DNA of 64,000 nt from G963668435 sp963668435. Lineage in GTDB: Bacteria; Latescibacterota; Latescibacteria; Latescibacterales; Latescibacteraceae. Every line of letters begins with the position of its first letter. Positions within the stretch are counted from its first letter, which is position 1. The notes beneath the pieces were generated by a model that did no database searches, was not told the DNA's origin, and saw nothing but the letters and a program-made list of their open reading frames with translations. The stretch covers positions 930,001 through 994,000 of the forward strand of contig CAXXSC010000008.1 of assembly GCA_963668435.2 (NCBI GenBank). Direction: 5' to 3'. Of this stretch, positions 42,923 to 51,753 are shown piece by piece. The position numbers were made by a program, and so were the translations under genes.

Positions 42923-45244
42923 TCAATGGCTCAGCATATCAGCTGTGATCTCTCGTTTACTGATACCCGGACCGGCATAGGATATTTCCAGCCTGCTCCC
43001 TCCCTCGCGGGTGAAAAACAATGCCTGTACCGGATAGTGCCCAGCCTTGAGCGCAATAAATCCGGAACGCTCGCGCACCGGATCACGGCCGCTGTTGCCG
43101 TTGATTTTCTTCCCGCCGACACGAAGCTCCGTATAGCCGTCCGATTTGATGAAAAAGGTATAGACACCGTCGGTTGGAACAGTGATAACACCATCGATCA
43201 TGAAGCCGTAAATATCGACATCGGCATCCTCTGTCCAGTTAAAAGGCAGTTTCAGTCGATTGACAACGCCGATCTTTTCAGCCGTAAGCTTTGAAAAATT
43301 CGGCAGTTTTCTCCAACTGCCCTCATAATAGCGATAACGGAGCCCTTCCGAGGCACCTTTCTTCTTCCGTGGGCTGATATAGCTGAATTTCTTCGAATGA
43401 AACGCTTTTTCCATGTCCTTGCGATACTCATCGACACTGTAGCCGTATTCCCTGAGCTTGATCACACCGGCTGATTCGGCCGTCTTGCAGAAACGGTCCA
43501 GACGGTCCAGATAGTTTGAGTCGATATCGGCAGTCAGATTATCGTGGTCGACTATCCAGGCATTACCGCGATTTTTCCCCAGGGCAAGGATCGCATAATC
43601 GACACTCAGGCGGTCGATTTTCACACGTTCCAGCCTGATATCATCCTCCCGGACAAGCGTTTCCGCCTCATTCCAGAGTGAGTCGGCACTGGCGAGAAGC
43701 CTGTCAGTCAGATACTCGGCATCCGGCCCCTGCCAGACACCCATGTGGATATTATGATGCTCAATCTCGTCATGTAGAAGATCGATATAGGCACGTATCG
43801 GTTCGGCCGCGGGGCCGTAAACGCCATCGAGATACTCGTTAATCGCCCTGTCCTCATCATATCCCGGATCCCAGAGAAGACGTGCGTTGAGCCAGGTCGA
43901 AAGACCGGACAATTCGCCGTTCGGGTTCGAGTAAATATCCTGCTGGAAAATCGCGGTCACATTGTTATCGACGAAAAAGCGGATATTGTCGTCACGCACC
44001 CTGAGGTTTGGGTACGGCAGGAAATAGTGCGTGAAAGTGGTACAGTAATTCCAGACCCAGAGGCGGTCACAGGCTGTCGACCAGGCCCTGAGATCATCGG
44101 CGAATGCACGGTTTTCCTCGCTGTCACAGCTGTTTAGCGGATGGGAAAAGCAGCATTCGATCGTGCAGAGCCGTATCACGACATTGTGACGCGGCCTGAT
44201 CGTTTTCGGCGGCTTGCGAGTCCACTGGTAGGCGAGCGTTTCCACAATCTTGCCCGGAAATTCCTTTTCGACAGCCTCGGCCACACGGTTAACCATGAGC
44301 AGAACCGGTGCTATCTGGCTGCCCTCCTCCTCGGCAATCGCCTGGCATTTCGGGCACTCGCAGTAGTTAAACCAGTCGTTCTGGGAAAGCGAGACAACAT
44401 CGGCCTCGGGATGTTCTCTGAACGCCTGCAGAACACCCTCGGTGACAATTTCAATGACCTTTTCGTTCGTACAGCAGAGCTGGCTTCGATTTTTTCTTCG
44501 ACGACCGTTTATCATGGAAAAATACTCGGGATGCGATGCGAAATATTTCCCCGGCGGGACAAGCTTAGCAAAAGTATGGCAGAACATTCCGTCCACCCAC
44601 TCCACCTTGCCGCCATGACGTTCCGCAAGGCCGCCATCCCTGCTGTTTCGGTTCATGCGATTCCGCGCCGCCCAGTCGCCGTTGAACGCCTCCCAGCTGT
44701 AGGGTTCGCGGTATGAGACTTTCGGCACCCGTGTCTCATCAAGAATCGGTATCGTTACCGTTCGCATGGAAGGTATTCGGCTGATGTCTGCGGTGAACCA
44801 GCGGCAGCCGAGATGATCGTCGAGAAGCCCGTAAACGCCGTAAAGTGTGCCGCGACGGTCGCCACCACAAATAATAAGCTGTTTGCCGTCGCTCCTGAGA
44901 ATATAGCCTTCGTCACCGAGTGACTGAATGTTAATACCAAGCTCGGCTTCATCATAACGATTCGAGGGGCCAAGGAGGATTTCCCGCTTACGCTCTTTGA
45001 TGCGGTCAGTATAAATGGGGATCTCCGCGCCACTCATCTCAAAGAGGAATCGCTGAAGTTCGACAGCGGCATGCACGGATGTCCGCGAGGCATTCGCGCT
45101 GATAATTATCCGGTAATCGGAACAGCCATTTTTGACGATTTCGAGAGCGCCGTCTCTATCGAAACAACAGCATGAAAAGGCAAATAAAGCGGACAGCACA
45201 GCACAAAAGAACACAATAAGCCGAAAATGATTGTGACGAAGCAA
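42923..45244 (-). CDS. DUF4838 lipoprotein (GH67-like N-terminus, PA14-like C-terminus)
   Basis: A 773-residue lipoprotein. It begins at a TTG (45242-45244) with GGGAGA six bases upstream; signal peptide LIVFFCAVLSALFAF is followed by three Cys (25-27), the first a probable lipid anchor. Residues ~40-165 resemble the alpha-glucuronidase N-domain (VHAAVELQRFLFEMSG, GYILRSDGKQLIICGG, GTLYGVYGLLDDHLGCRW). The DUF4838 TIM-barrel-like body has VSLSQNDWFNYCECPKCQ and RLWVWNYCTTFTHYFLPYPN. The last ~150 residues (YYEGSWRKLPNFS ... VYTFFIKSDGYTELRVGGKK) are a PA14-like carbohydrate-binding domain. It is probably a glycoside hydrolase; substrate unknown. Confidence 0.83.
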   Translation of the reverse strand: MLRHNHFRLIVFFCAVLSALFAFSCCCFDRDGALEIVKNGCSDYRIIISANASRTSVHAAVELQRFLFEMSGAEIPIYTDRIKERKREILLGPSNRYDEAELGINIQSLGDEGYILRSDGKQLIICGGDRRGTLYGVYGLLDDHLGCRWFTADISRIPSMRTVTIPILDETRVPKVSYREPYSWEAFNGDWAARNRMNRNSRDGGLAERHGGKVEWVDGMFCHTFAKLVPPGKYFASHPEYFSMINGRRRKNRSQLCCTNEKVIEIVTEGVLQAFREHPEADVVSLSQNDWFNYCECPKCQAIAEEEGSQIAPVLLMVNRVAEAVEKEFPGKIVETLAYQWTRKPPKTIRPRHNVVIRLCTIECCFSHPLNSCDSEENRAFADDLRAWSTACDRLWVWNYCTTFTHYFLPYPNLRVRDDNIRFFVDNNVTAIFQQDIYSNPNGELSGLSTWLNARLLWDPGYDEDRAINEYLDGVYGPAAEPIRAYIDLLHDEIEHHNIHMGVWQGPDAEYLTDRLLASADSLWNEAETLVREDDIRLERVKIDRLSVDYAILALGKNRGNAWIVDHDNLTADIDSNYLDRLDRFCKTAESAGVIKLREYGYSVDEYRKDMEKAFHSKKFSYISPRKKKGASEGLRYRYYEGSWRKLPNFSKLTAEKIGVVNRLKLPFNWTEDADVDIYGFMIDGVITVPTDGVYTFFIKSDGYTELRVGGKKINGNSGRDPVRERSGFIALKAGHYPVQALFFTREGGSRLEISYAGPGISKREITADMLSH

Positions 45245-45406
45245 AAATATTCTCCCGGGTTCTCGTTATTGATTGTTTTTTACATAGTACAGCAGTGATT
45301 TACCCGAAGCAAGCACCTTTCGTGAATTTTAAACTTTCTTCATAATTTCTTGTTATGGAATCGATCTTTTTGTATGTATGATGAAACACCGATAAGGAGC
45401 TAACTT

Positions 45407-46519
45407 ATGAAAAAGGCACACCGGTACATCGCGCTGCTTTCCACGGCACTACTACTGACTGCTTTTTCCGCCTGTGGAAGCGGCGAACAGTCCGAAACGA
45501 AGGCACCCAATGCCAAGCCATCCGAAACGGGAGAATCGGCCTTGATCGACGCCCACGCGCATCTCTACCTCGAGGACTGGAACGACCAGCTGGAATCAGC
45601 ATTCATAGCCATGAATAGGAAAGATAACTATCGCTGGCTCAACATCTGCACCCACGGCCTGCGATGGTCGTTCCTCCAAAAACAGGTGGAAATATCGGCT
45701 GACCTCTCGAAACGTTATCCCGGGATATATTCCTGGGCAACCTCGTTTAACCTTGAGAACTGGGATGATCCCGACTGGGAGGAAAAGGCCATCGAGTATC
45801 TCGCGGACAGTTTCGACAAGGGCGCTGTCGCAGTAAAAATCTGGAAAGAGGTCGGTATGGAACTCAAGGATCCCGATGGCAGTTACGTTATGATAGACGA
45901 TCCCCGTTTCGATCCCGTTCTCGACTATATCGAGCAATGCGGCAAGGCGCTGGTCTGCCATCTGGGAGAACCGAGGAACTGCTGGCTGCCGCTCGAGGAT
46001 ATGACTGTCAACGGCGACCGGAACTACTTCAAAAACCATCCAGAATACCATGCCTACAAGCACCCTGAGATACCATCCTATGAAGAGCAGATCGCGGCCC
46101 GCGACCGTATGCTGGAAAAACATCCGGGACTGACTGTCATCGGCTGTCATCTCGGAAGTCTTGAATACGATACCGACAGGATCGCCGTCTGCCTTGACAA
46201 GCACCCGAATTTCGCGGTTGATATGGCGGCAAGGATCATTCATTTCAAGGTGCAGGACAGGGAGAAAGTTCGGGATTTCCTGATTAAATACCAGGACCGC
46301 GTTCTTTATGCAACCGATATAATAGTCAGCAGCACGGACAATATCGATACGCGCATGGCCCGAATCAGCGAGACTCATCGGGACGATTACCGCTATTTTT
46401 CCACCGCAGAGGATTTTACAATCGACGAACGAGAGGAACCGGTACGGGGACTTGACCTGCCCGGTGATATTCTTGACAAGCTGTTCAGGGACAATACATG
46501 CAAGTGGTATGGCATTTAA
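45407..46519 (+). CDS. Lipoprotein amidohydrolase (amidohydrolase_2 TIM barrel)
   Basis: A 370-residue lipoprotein with signal TALLLTAFSA-C23, then a Ser/Glu/Pro-rich linker. The metal-dependent hydrolase domain carries HxH in LIDAHAHLYLEDW (H50, H52), a second His in ALVCHLGEPRN, a third in VIGCHLGSLEYD and the Asp of VLYATDIIV. That set is the amidohydrolase_2 site, used by decarboxylases, lactonases and hydrolases of small acids. AAGGAG precedes the ATG. It is divergent from the DUF4838 gene. Substrate unknown, presumably periplasmic. Confidence 0.85.
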   Translation: MKKAHRYIALLSTALLLTAFSACGSGEQSETKAPNAKPSETGESALIDAHAHLYLEDWNDQLESAFIAMNRKDNYRWLNICTHGLRWSFLQKQVEISADLSKRYPGIYSWATSFNLENWDDPDWEEKAIEYLADSFDKGAVAVKIWKEVGMELKDPDGSYVMIDDPRFDPVLDYIEQCGKALVCHLGEPRNCWLPLEDMTVNGDRNYFKNHPEYHAYKHPEIPSYEEQIAARDRMLEKHPGLTVIGCHLGSLEYDTDRIAVCLDKHPNFAVDMAARIIHFKVQDREKVRDFLIKYQDRVLYATDIIVSSTDNIDTRMARISETHRDDYRYFSTAEDFTIDEREEPVRGLDLPGDILDKLFRDNTCKWYGI

Positions 46520-46546
46520 ATTTCTGTTGGACCGACAACTTATACA

Positions 46547-46577
46547 GAAAAACGCGGCCAGAATGACCGCGTTTTTT
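46547..46577. terminator. Bidirectional terminator between convergent genes
   Basis: aaaaacgcgg pairs with ccgcgttttttt over a nine-base loop. It sits between the plus-strand amidohydrolase stop and the minus-strand lepB stop and can serve both. Confidence 0.85.
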
Positions 46578-46604
46578 TATTGCAGGTATGATCGATTAAT
46601 TGCC

Positions 46605-47210
46605 TTATTTCACCTGCTTGAACATCCGCTCGAAACGGATGCCGCCTTTGTTGCCGAGAGAATCGGCTTTCGCATGGCTCCAGAATACAGGCCCGACCTT
46701 GCCGCGAACAAGATCGAGCGGAATCGGCCCCAAGATCCTCGAGTCGATTGAAAAATCCCGGTTGTCACCCATGACGAAAATGGAGGATTTGGGAATTTTG
46801 ACAGGATCGAGGAAATCGCGCTTACCCTTACCCGAATCGCCTTTCTTGAACACAAAATCGTCTCCATGCTTGCCAGTCTCAGGAAGCGGCACCTCGACAC
46901 CGTCAACAAACAGTTTCTTTTCGCGGATTTCGACAGTCTGGCCAGCAACCGCAATGCAGCGTTTAACATAGACCTGCGATTTCTCGATCGGATGCTGAAA
47001 AATGAGCAAGTCGCCGGGAGCAGGATCGGAGAGTTTCACAAGCATCGTGTTGAGAATCGGCAGCCGTATCCCATAGTGGTATTTCAGTGCAAGAAACGCA
47101 TCGCCGACAAGCAGGGTGTCCTCCATCGACGCTGACACAACACGGAATGGCGCGACTATCGAGGCAGTCACGAAAAAGAGCAATAATAGAATAATAAAAA
47201 AACGGGCCAT
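46605..47210 (-). CDS. lepB: Signal peptidase I
   Basis: Type I leader peptidase, 201 residues, anchored by one N-terminal helix (FFIILLLLFFVTASIVAPF). The catalytic serine is S28 in VVSASMEDTLLVGD and the general base is K83 in YVKRCIAVAGQ. Box E is FVMGDNRDFSIDSR. The ~50-residue segment between box D and box E (KHGDDFVFKKGDSGKGKRD) is short, so this is a compact LepB. Its start lies 12 bases after the stop of the RidA-like gene. Confidence 0.93.
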   Translation of the reverse strand: MARFFIILLLLFFVTASIVAPFRVVSASMEDTLLVGDAFLALKYHYGIRLPILNTMLVKLSDPAPGDLLIFQHPIEKSQVYVKRCIAVAGQTVEIREKKLFVDGVEVPLPETGKHGDDFVFKKGDSGKGKRDFLDPVKIPKSSIFVMGDNRDFSIDSRILGPIPLDLVRGKVGPVFWSHAKADSLGNKGGIRFERMFKQVK

Positions 47211-47222
47211 TGTTATGCCACC

Positions 47223-48407
47223 TTAGAAAAATGGGGGATAGTCACAGGAATCGGGAATAATAGCCACACCCTCAAGCTCGACCAGCCATGTGGGACGGCA
47301 GACAGCACCTTCGAGCAGGATCAATGGGATGTTCTCGGGTATCTCTTTTTTGAGCACATCCATAACCTTACGTCTGTCCTTGAGATTCCGGACATAGCCG
47401 ATAATGTATGCCATATTCGAAATCCCGGCGCCATGCGGAGCGAGAAGCGCCTTGATGTTCTCGATAGTGCGCTTTGCCTGTTTCTTTACATCAGACAGAT
47501 GCAGCACATTCCCGTGCTTGTCGATACTCGCTGTGCCGGAAATATGAAGATGCGAACGGTCGCCATACCTGATACGGGTTCCACGCTCGAACGTGACACC
47601 GTATTGAATGGTGGGAGACAGGTTCTCGAGAGCCTCCATCCTCACGATCTGCTCCGGAACGAGATTTTTCACGGCATAAGCATCGAACGCGACAAGGGAA
47701 TCAACCTCGTTCGAAAAGCCCTCGATGCCTGTACTGGCGATATAACGTGTTTCCGGCGTAAGGCCGTTCTGTTCGAAATACTCTTTTCGCGACTCGACCA
47801 TCCCCTTGTAATGGTTATCGACATCGCGGACATATATCCATGTCCTGACAGTATTGTCGAGCAATGTCAGGCCATTGTCGTCCAAAACATGATCGAAAGA
47901 CTCGAAAATCTCCGTGGTCTGCACATATGAATCGAACGCCCCTATCCCGTAAAAATTGGCAACCCAGAGAAGTTCGTAAAACGAGCCTTTTATCAACGCG
48001 CCGTTACGATGTTTTTCGCCGTTACAGTCGAATGTTTTCTTGTTGAGAGCGGTATTGCCGGGTTTGATATGATACATGAGTATCTTGATATCGCCGCCGT
48101 AAACAGGACACTGCTGAATAACCGAAACAGCACCCATTTTCAATTCCCTGAAAATTGCCGAGTTACGGATCATATCTTTTTGGTTGGCAATATCGCTGAC
48201 ATAAATACGGGAGAAAACAAGGGTATAACCAGAGAGGCCGCATTCTTTCATGGCCTCGACATAGGTGTTGTAAATATTTTTCAGTTCATGCTCGAAACTG
48301 ACATCCTCTTTCGAGTCGATCATGAAATAGTATTCTGTTGCTCCTCCGGAAAAACTGAAGGAGGATGCTTTAACATAGCCGCCTATCGATAAAAATTCAG
48401 TATTCAT
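47223..48407 (-). CDS. RidA/chorismatase-like double-domain protein
   Basis: A 394-residue cytoplasmic protein that looks like two YjgF/RidA-type folds in tandem, as in FkbO/Hyg5-type chorismatases. The C-terminal half has the RidA-like segments RIRYGDRSHLHISGTASID, QAKRTIENIKALLAPHGAGI and LLEGAVCRPTWLVELEGVAI. The N-terminal half has NIYNTYVEAMKECGLSGYTL and VFSRIYVSDIANQ. The C-terminal residues RPTWLVELE recall the RidA substrate-binding Arg/Glu set. The start is uncertain: GTG at 48416 has AAGGA three bases before it, ATG at 48407 has it twelve bases away. The reaction is unknown. Confidence 0.72.
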   Translation of the reverse strand: MNTEFLSIGGYVKASSFSFSGGATEYYFMIDSKEDVSFEHELKNIYNTYVEAMKECGLSGYTLVFSRIYVSDIANQKDMIRNSAIFRELKMGAVSVIQQCPVYGGDIKILMYHIKPGNTALNKKTFDCNGEKHRNGALIKGSFYELLWVANFYGIGAFDSYVQTTEIFESFDHVLDDNGLTLLDNTVRTWIYVRDVDNHYKGMVESRKEYFEQNGLTPETRYIASTGIEGFSNEVDSLVAFDAYAVKNLVPEQIVRMEALENLSPTIQYGVTFERGTRIRYGDRSHLHISGTASIDKHGNVLHLSDVKKQAKRTIENIKALLAPHGAGISNMAYIIGYVRNLKDRRKVMDVLKKEIPENIPLILLEGAVCRPTWLVELEGVAIIPDSCDYPPFF

Positions 48408-48687
48408 TGTAACCACATGTCCTTGTAATGTATGTGTCTGATAATATAGGCTGTAGCTGCAACAGAATCAAATGTTATCAGGCTAACATGGATACGCGGC
48501 AATCCAGAATACGACTTTGAGTTCAGGGCAGCACAGTCACAACCATCGGCTGAAACTTTTCCTTGACAGACTGCATATCCATCCGGCAATTTGCATAAGA
48601 ACGCGTTACAGAGAACGACCGGTTTTGACACATAGTAACGACAAGCGCCAAAGCCACCGTAACACCCTCACAAAGGAGGCGTGTCCC

Positions 48688-49560
48688 ATGAAACACAACT
48701 GTATTTCCGGCATCCTGCTTTCCCTTTTCATCCTGCTGCTTCTGGTAAACACCTCAGCCGCAGAAGAGAAGATCAGGCTTATTGTCCGCGGCGACGATCT
48801 CGGCATGACACAGGGTTCACTCGTGGCTTTCGAAAAAGCGTTCAACGAGGGAGTCCTTACCTGTGCCGCCATGCAGTCTCCTGCCCCATGGTTCGAGGCT
48901 GGAGCCGAACTATGCAGGAAAAATCCCGGCTGGTGTATAGGGGTGCACCTCTGCCTTATCGCAGAATGGCGGGGCTACCGCTGGCGCCCGGTCCTGCCGT
49001 GGAGCGAGGTGTCATCGCTGGTTGATGAAAACGGGTTCCTATTCCGCTATCCCGAGGAACTGTTCGCCAACAAACCCAAACTCGACGAGATCGAGAAAGA
49101 ATTCCGGGCACAAATCGAGCTGGCACTGAAACACGGTGTCAATGTCCAGTATCTCGACACTCACTATCTGGGCTACAACAGCTATCCGGGTATCGAGGAT
49201 ATATTCAAAAAACTCGGCAGGGAATATGACCTTCCTATTTCCGGCATGATGAATGAAAAGCGGTTTCCCGGCATATATATGGCCCCAGAAGAGGAAAAGA
49301 CCGAGCGGGCAGCCAAACAACTGGAAGAGCTCGAACCGGGGCTCTGGCTCTGGGTCAACCATGTGGGCATCGATTCGCCGGAACAGAACGCGCTCATCCA
49401 TACAAGGCCGAACCATATCTTCCCCGGCGGCGGAGTCGGCAAACACCGCGCGGCGGAACTTGCGGCCCTGACTAGTATAGAAGTCAAATCCATGATCCTG
49501 AAAAAAGAAATAGAGCTTATCAGCTACACTGATCTCTGGAACGAACAAAAAGGCAGGTAA
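48688..49560 (+). CDS. Exported ChbG/YdjC-family carbohydrate deacetylase
   Basis: A 290-residue protein with signal peptide ISGILLSLFILLLLVNTSA. ChbG/YdjC enzymes deacetylate chito-oligosaccharides and use a metal at an Asp/His site: the Asp pair is in IVRGDDLGMTQGS, with His in IGVHLCLIAEW, LDTHYLGYNS and LWVNHVG. AAAGGAGG lies eight bases before the ATG at 48688; an earlier open start lies upstream but the signal peptide begins here. Eight bases separate it from the GH32 gene, so the pair is co-transcribed. An exported YdjC is unusual, since ChbG is cytoplasmic in E. coli. Confidence 0.88.
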   Translation: MKHNCISGILLSLFILLLLVNTSAAEEKIRLIVRGDDLGMTQGSLVAFEKAFNEGVLTCAAMQSPAPWFEAGAELCRKNPGWCIGVHLCLIAEWRGYRWRPVLPWSEVSSLVDENGFLFRYPEELFANKPKLDEIEKEFRAQIELALKHGVNVQYLDTHYLGYNSYPGIEDIFKKLGREYDLPISGMMNEKRFPGIYMAPEEEKTERAAKQLEELEPGLWLWVNHVGIDSPEQNALIHTRPNHIFPGGGVGKHRAAELAALTSIEVKSMILKKEIELISYTDLWNEQKGR

Positions 49561-49568
49561 CGGAATCG

Positions 49569-51692
49569 ATGCATATGAAAAAAGTCTGTATTCACGCTTG
49601 TACAATTCTCATCAGCACGGCCTTATTTTTCCCTGTGCTATCCCTGGCCGCTGAACGCCCGGAAATAATAATCGCTGATTTCGAGGACAGTGACTACGGC
49701 GGCTGGACCACGACCGGAAACGCGTTCGGCAGTTCGCCTGCACAAGGAACAATGGAACATCAACGCCCCGTCACCGGTTTCAAGGGCAGCGGCATGGTCA
49801 ACAGCTTCCTCGGCGGCGATACGAGCACCGGAACATTGATCTCGCCACCGTTCACGGTTAAGCGCAACTATATCAATTTCCTCATCGGCGGCGGCAAGCA
49901 TCCCGGCGAGACTGCGGTAGAGCTCATTATCAGCGGGAAAGCAGTCCTGAGCAGAAGTGGACCTGACGACGAGAAGCTTAGGTGGTCGTTCTGGGATGTC
50001 AAAAAATTCGCCGGTCAAAAAGCCGTGATTAAAATTATCGACAACAGCACGGAAGGCTGGGGACATATCAACGCCGATCATTTCGTTATGAGCGACAGGA
50101 AATATGTCCTGTCCGATCTCACGAAAGAAATGAGTGTCACAGCGCGTTACCTCAACATCCCGGTTAAGACCGGTGCCGAAAAACGCCGCATGAAACTGGC
50201 AATCGACGGCAAACTCTATGATGAATTCGACATCGAACTTGCTGAAAGCACCCCCGACTTTTGGGCTTTCGTCGATCTCGGCGCGTTCCGTGGCAAAACG
50301 GCGTCTATCATCACCAATCAGCCCTGGGAAAGCGATCCCGGAATCCTCAACCGGCTGTATTTCAGCGAGGAAATCGCAGGCACCGACTCTCTCTACAGCG
50401 AAAGGCTCCGGCCGCAGTTCCACTTCTCTCCGCGCCGGGGCTGGACAAACGACCCCAACGGCCTCGTTTATCACAACGGCGAATACCATCTCTATTTCCA
50501 GCACAACCCCTACGGCTGGAACTGGGGAAATATGCACTGGGGCCATGCTGTCAGCGATGACCTCGTCCACTGGGAGGAGCTTCCGGTCGCGATCAACCCT
50601 TATCAATACGGCGACTGGGCCTATTCCGGCAGTGCGGCGGTCGATACGAAAAACAGCGCCGATTTCGGCAAGGACGCCCTCATCGCAGCTTTCACCAGCA
50701 CCGGGCGCGGCGAATGCATTGTCTGGTCAAGCGACAATGGACGGACTTTTACGGAATATGAGGGCAATCCGGTTGTCACCCACGTGGGACGCGACCCGAA
50801 AATCTTCCGGCACGAAGAATCAGGCCACTGGGTCATGGCGGTCTACGATGTTTTCGAGGATAAGAACCATATTTCATTCCACATTTCGGATGACCTGAAA
50901 AACTGGGAATATGTCAGCAGTATCGAGGGATATTACGAGTGCCCGGAACTATTCGAACTTGCTGTGGACGGCGACAGCTCAAACAGGAAATGGGTGGTAT
51001 ACGCTGCGGATGGCAACTACTCGATCGGCACTTTCGACGGCCTTCGATTCAGGACCGAATCGGGCAAGCACACGGGCAATTACGGCAACTGTTTCTATGC
51101 ATCACAGACATATAACAACATCCCAGAAAGCGACGGCCGCCGCATCCAGATCGGCTGGGGACGTATCAGCATGAAAGGCATGCCGTTCAACCAGATGATG
51201 CTGTTCCCCTGTGAACTCGGGCTAAAAACGACTGGCGAGGGCATCCGGATGACCTACCATCCGGCACGTGAGATCGAAAGTCTTTACGGTCGCTGTTTCG
51301 ATTTCGCAAAAGTGACACTTCAGCGGAACGAGAATCCAATGGCCGGATTCACGGGTGACTGTTACGATATCCAGGCGAAAATCAGCGAAAAAGCAACCGG
51401 ACCGGTGACGTTCAGCATCCGCGGAATCGATGTAACGTTCGATCCGATCAAACAGGAACTCCGCTGTCAGGATAAGACAGCGCCGGTTCAGAGCCAAAAT
51501 GGCGAAATCGATATTCGCCTGCTCGTGGACAGGTGCTCGATCGAGATATTCGCACAGGACGGCCTGGTATACATGCCCATGAGCGCGTATTTCGAGAACG
51601 CGAACCGTTCGTATACAATTCGTTCGGAGAACGGCGAGGAAGTTATGCTGCCATCACTTATCATCCATGAAATCAAGTCTGCATGGAAATAA
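49569..51692 (+). CDS. Exported GH32 fructan hydrolase (levanase/inulinase-like)
   Basis: A 707-residue secreted glycoside hydrolase family 32 enzyme that hydrolyses beta-fructosides. Signal peptide ILISTALFFPVLSLAA is followed by an N-terminal ~200-residue beta-sandwich module (IIADFEDSDYGGWTTTGNAF), a typical GH32-linked domain. The five-blade propeller has nucleophile D295 in WTNDPNGLVY, D409 in GRDPKIF and acid/base E457 in YECPELFEL. The C-terminal sandwich (VDRCSIEIFAQDGLVYM) is complete. Exo or endo action and levan or inulin preference cannot be read. It follows the YdjC gene directly and precedes a sulfatase, forming a small polysaccharide operon. Confidence 0.95.
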   Translation: MHMKKVCIHACTILISTALFFPVLSLAAERPEIIIADFEDSDYGGWTTTGNAFGSSPAQGTMEHQRPVTGFKGSGMVNSFLGGDTSTGTLISPPFTVKRNYINFLIGGGKHPGETAVELIISGKAVLSRSGPDDEKLRWSFWDVKKFAGQKAVIKIIDNSTEGWGHINADHFVMSDRKYVLSDLTKEMSVTARYLNIPVKTGAEKRRMKLAIDGKLYDEFDIELAESTPDFWAFVDLGAFRGKTASIITNQPWESDPGILNRLYFSEEIAGTDSLYSERLRPQFHFSPRRGWTNDPNGLVYHNGEYHLYFQHNPYGWNWGNMHWGHAVSDDLVHWEELPVAINPYQYGDWAYSGSAAVDTKNSADFGKDALIAAFTSTGRGECIVWSSDNGRTFTEYEGNPVVTHVGRDPKIFRHEESGHWVMAVYDVFEDKNHISFHISDDLKNWEYVSSIEGYYECPELFELAVDGDSSNRKWVVYAADGNYSIGTFDGLRFRTESGKHTGNYGNCFYASQTYNNIPESDGRRIQIGWGRISMKGMPFNQMMLFPCELGLKTTGEGIRMTYHPAREIESLYGRCFDFAKVTLQRNENPMAGFTGDCYDIQAKISEKATGPVTFSIRGIDVTFDPIKQELRCQDKTAPVQSQNGEIDIRLLVDRCSIEIFAQDGLVYMPMSAYFENANRSYTIRSENGEEVMLPSLIIHEIKSAWK

Positions 51693-51753
51693 TAAAACCG
51701 GAATCAAAACAGACAGCCAGTAATGTAAAAACTAACGAGGCACAGGCTTACAA

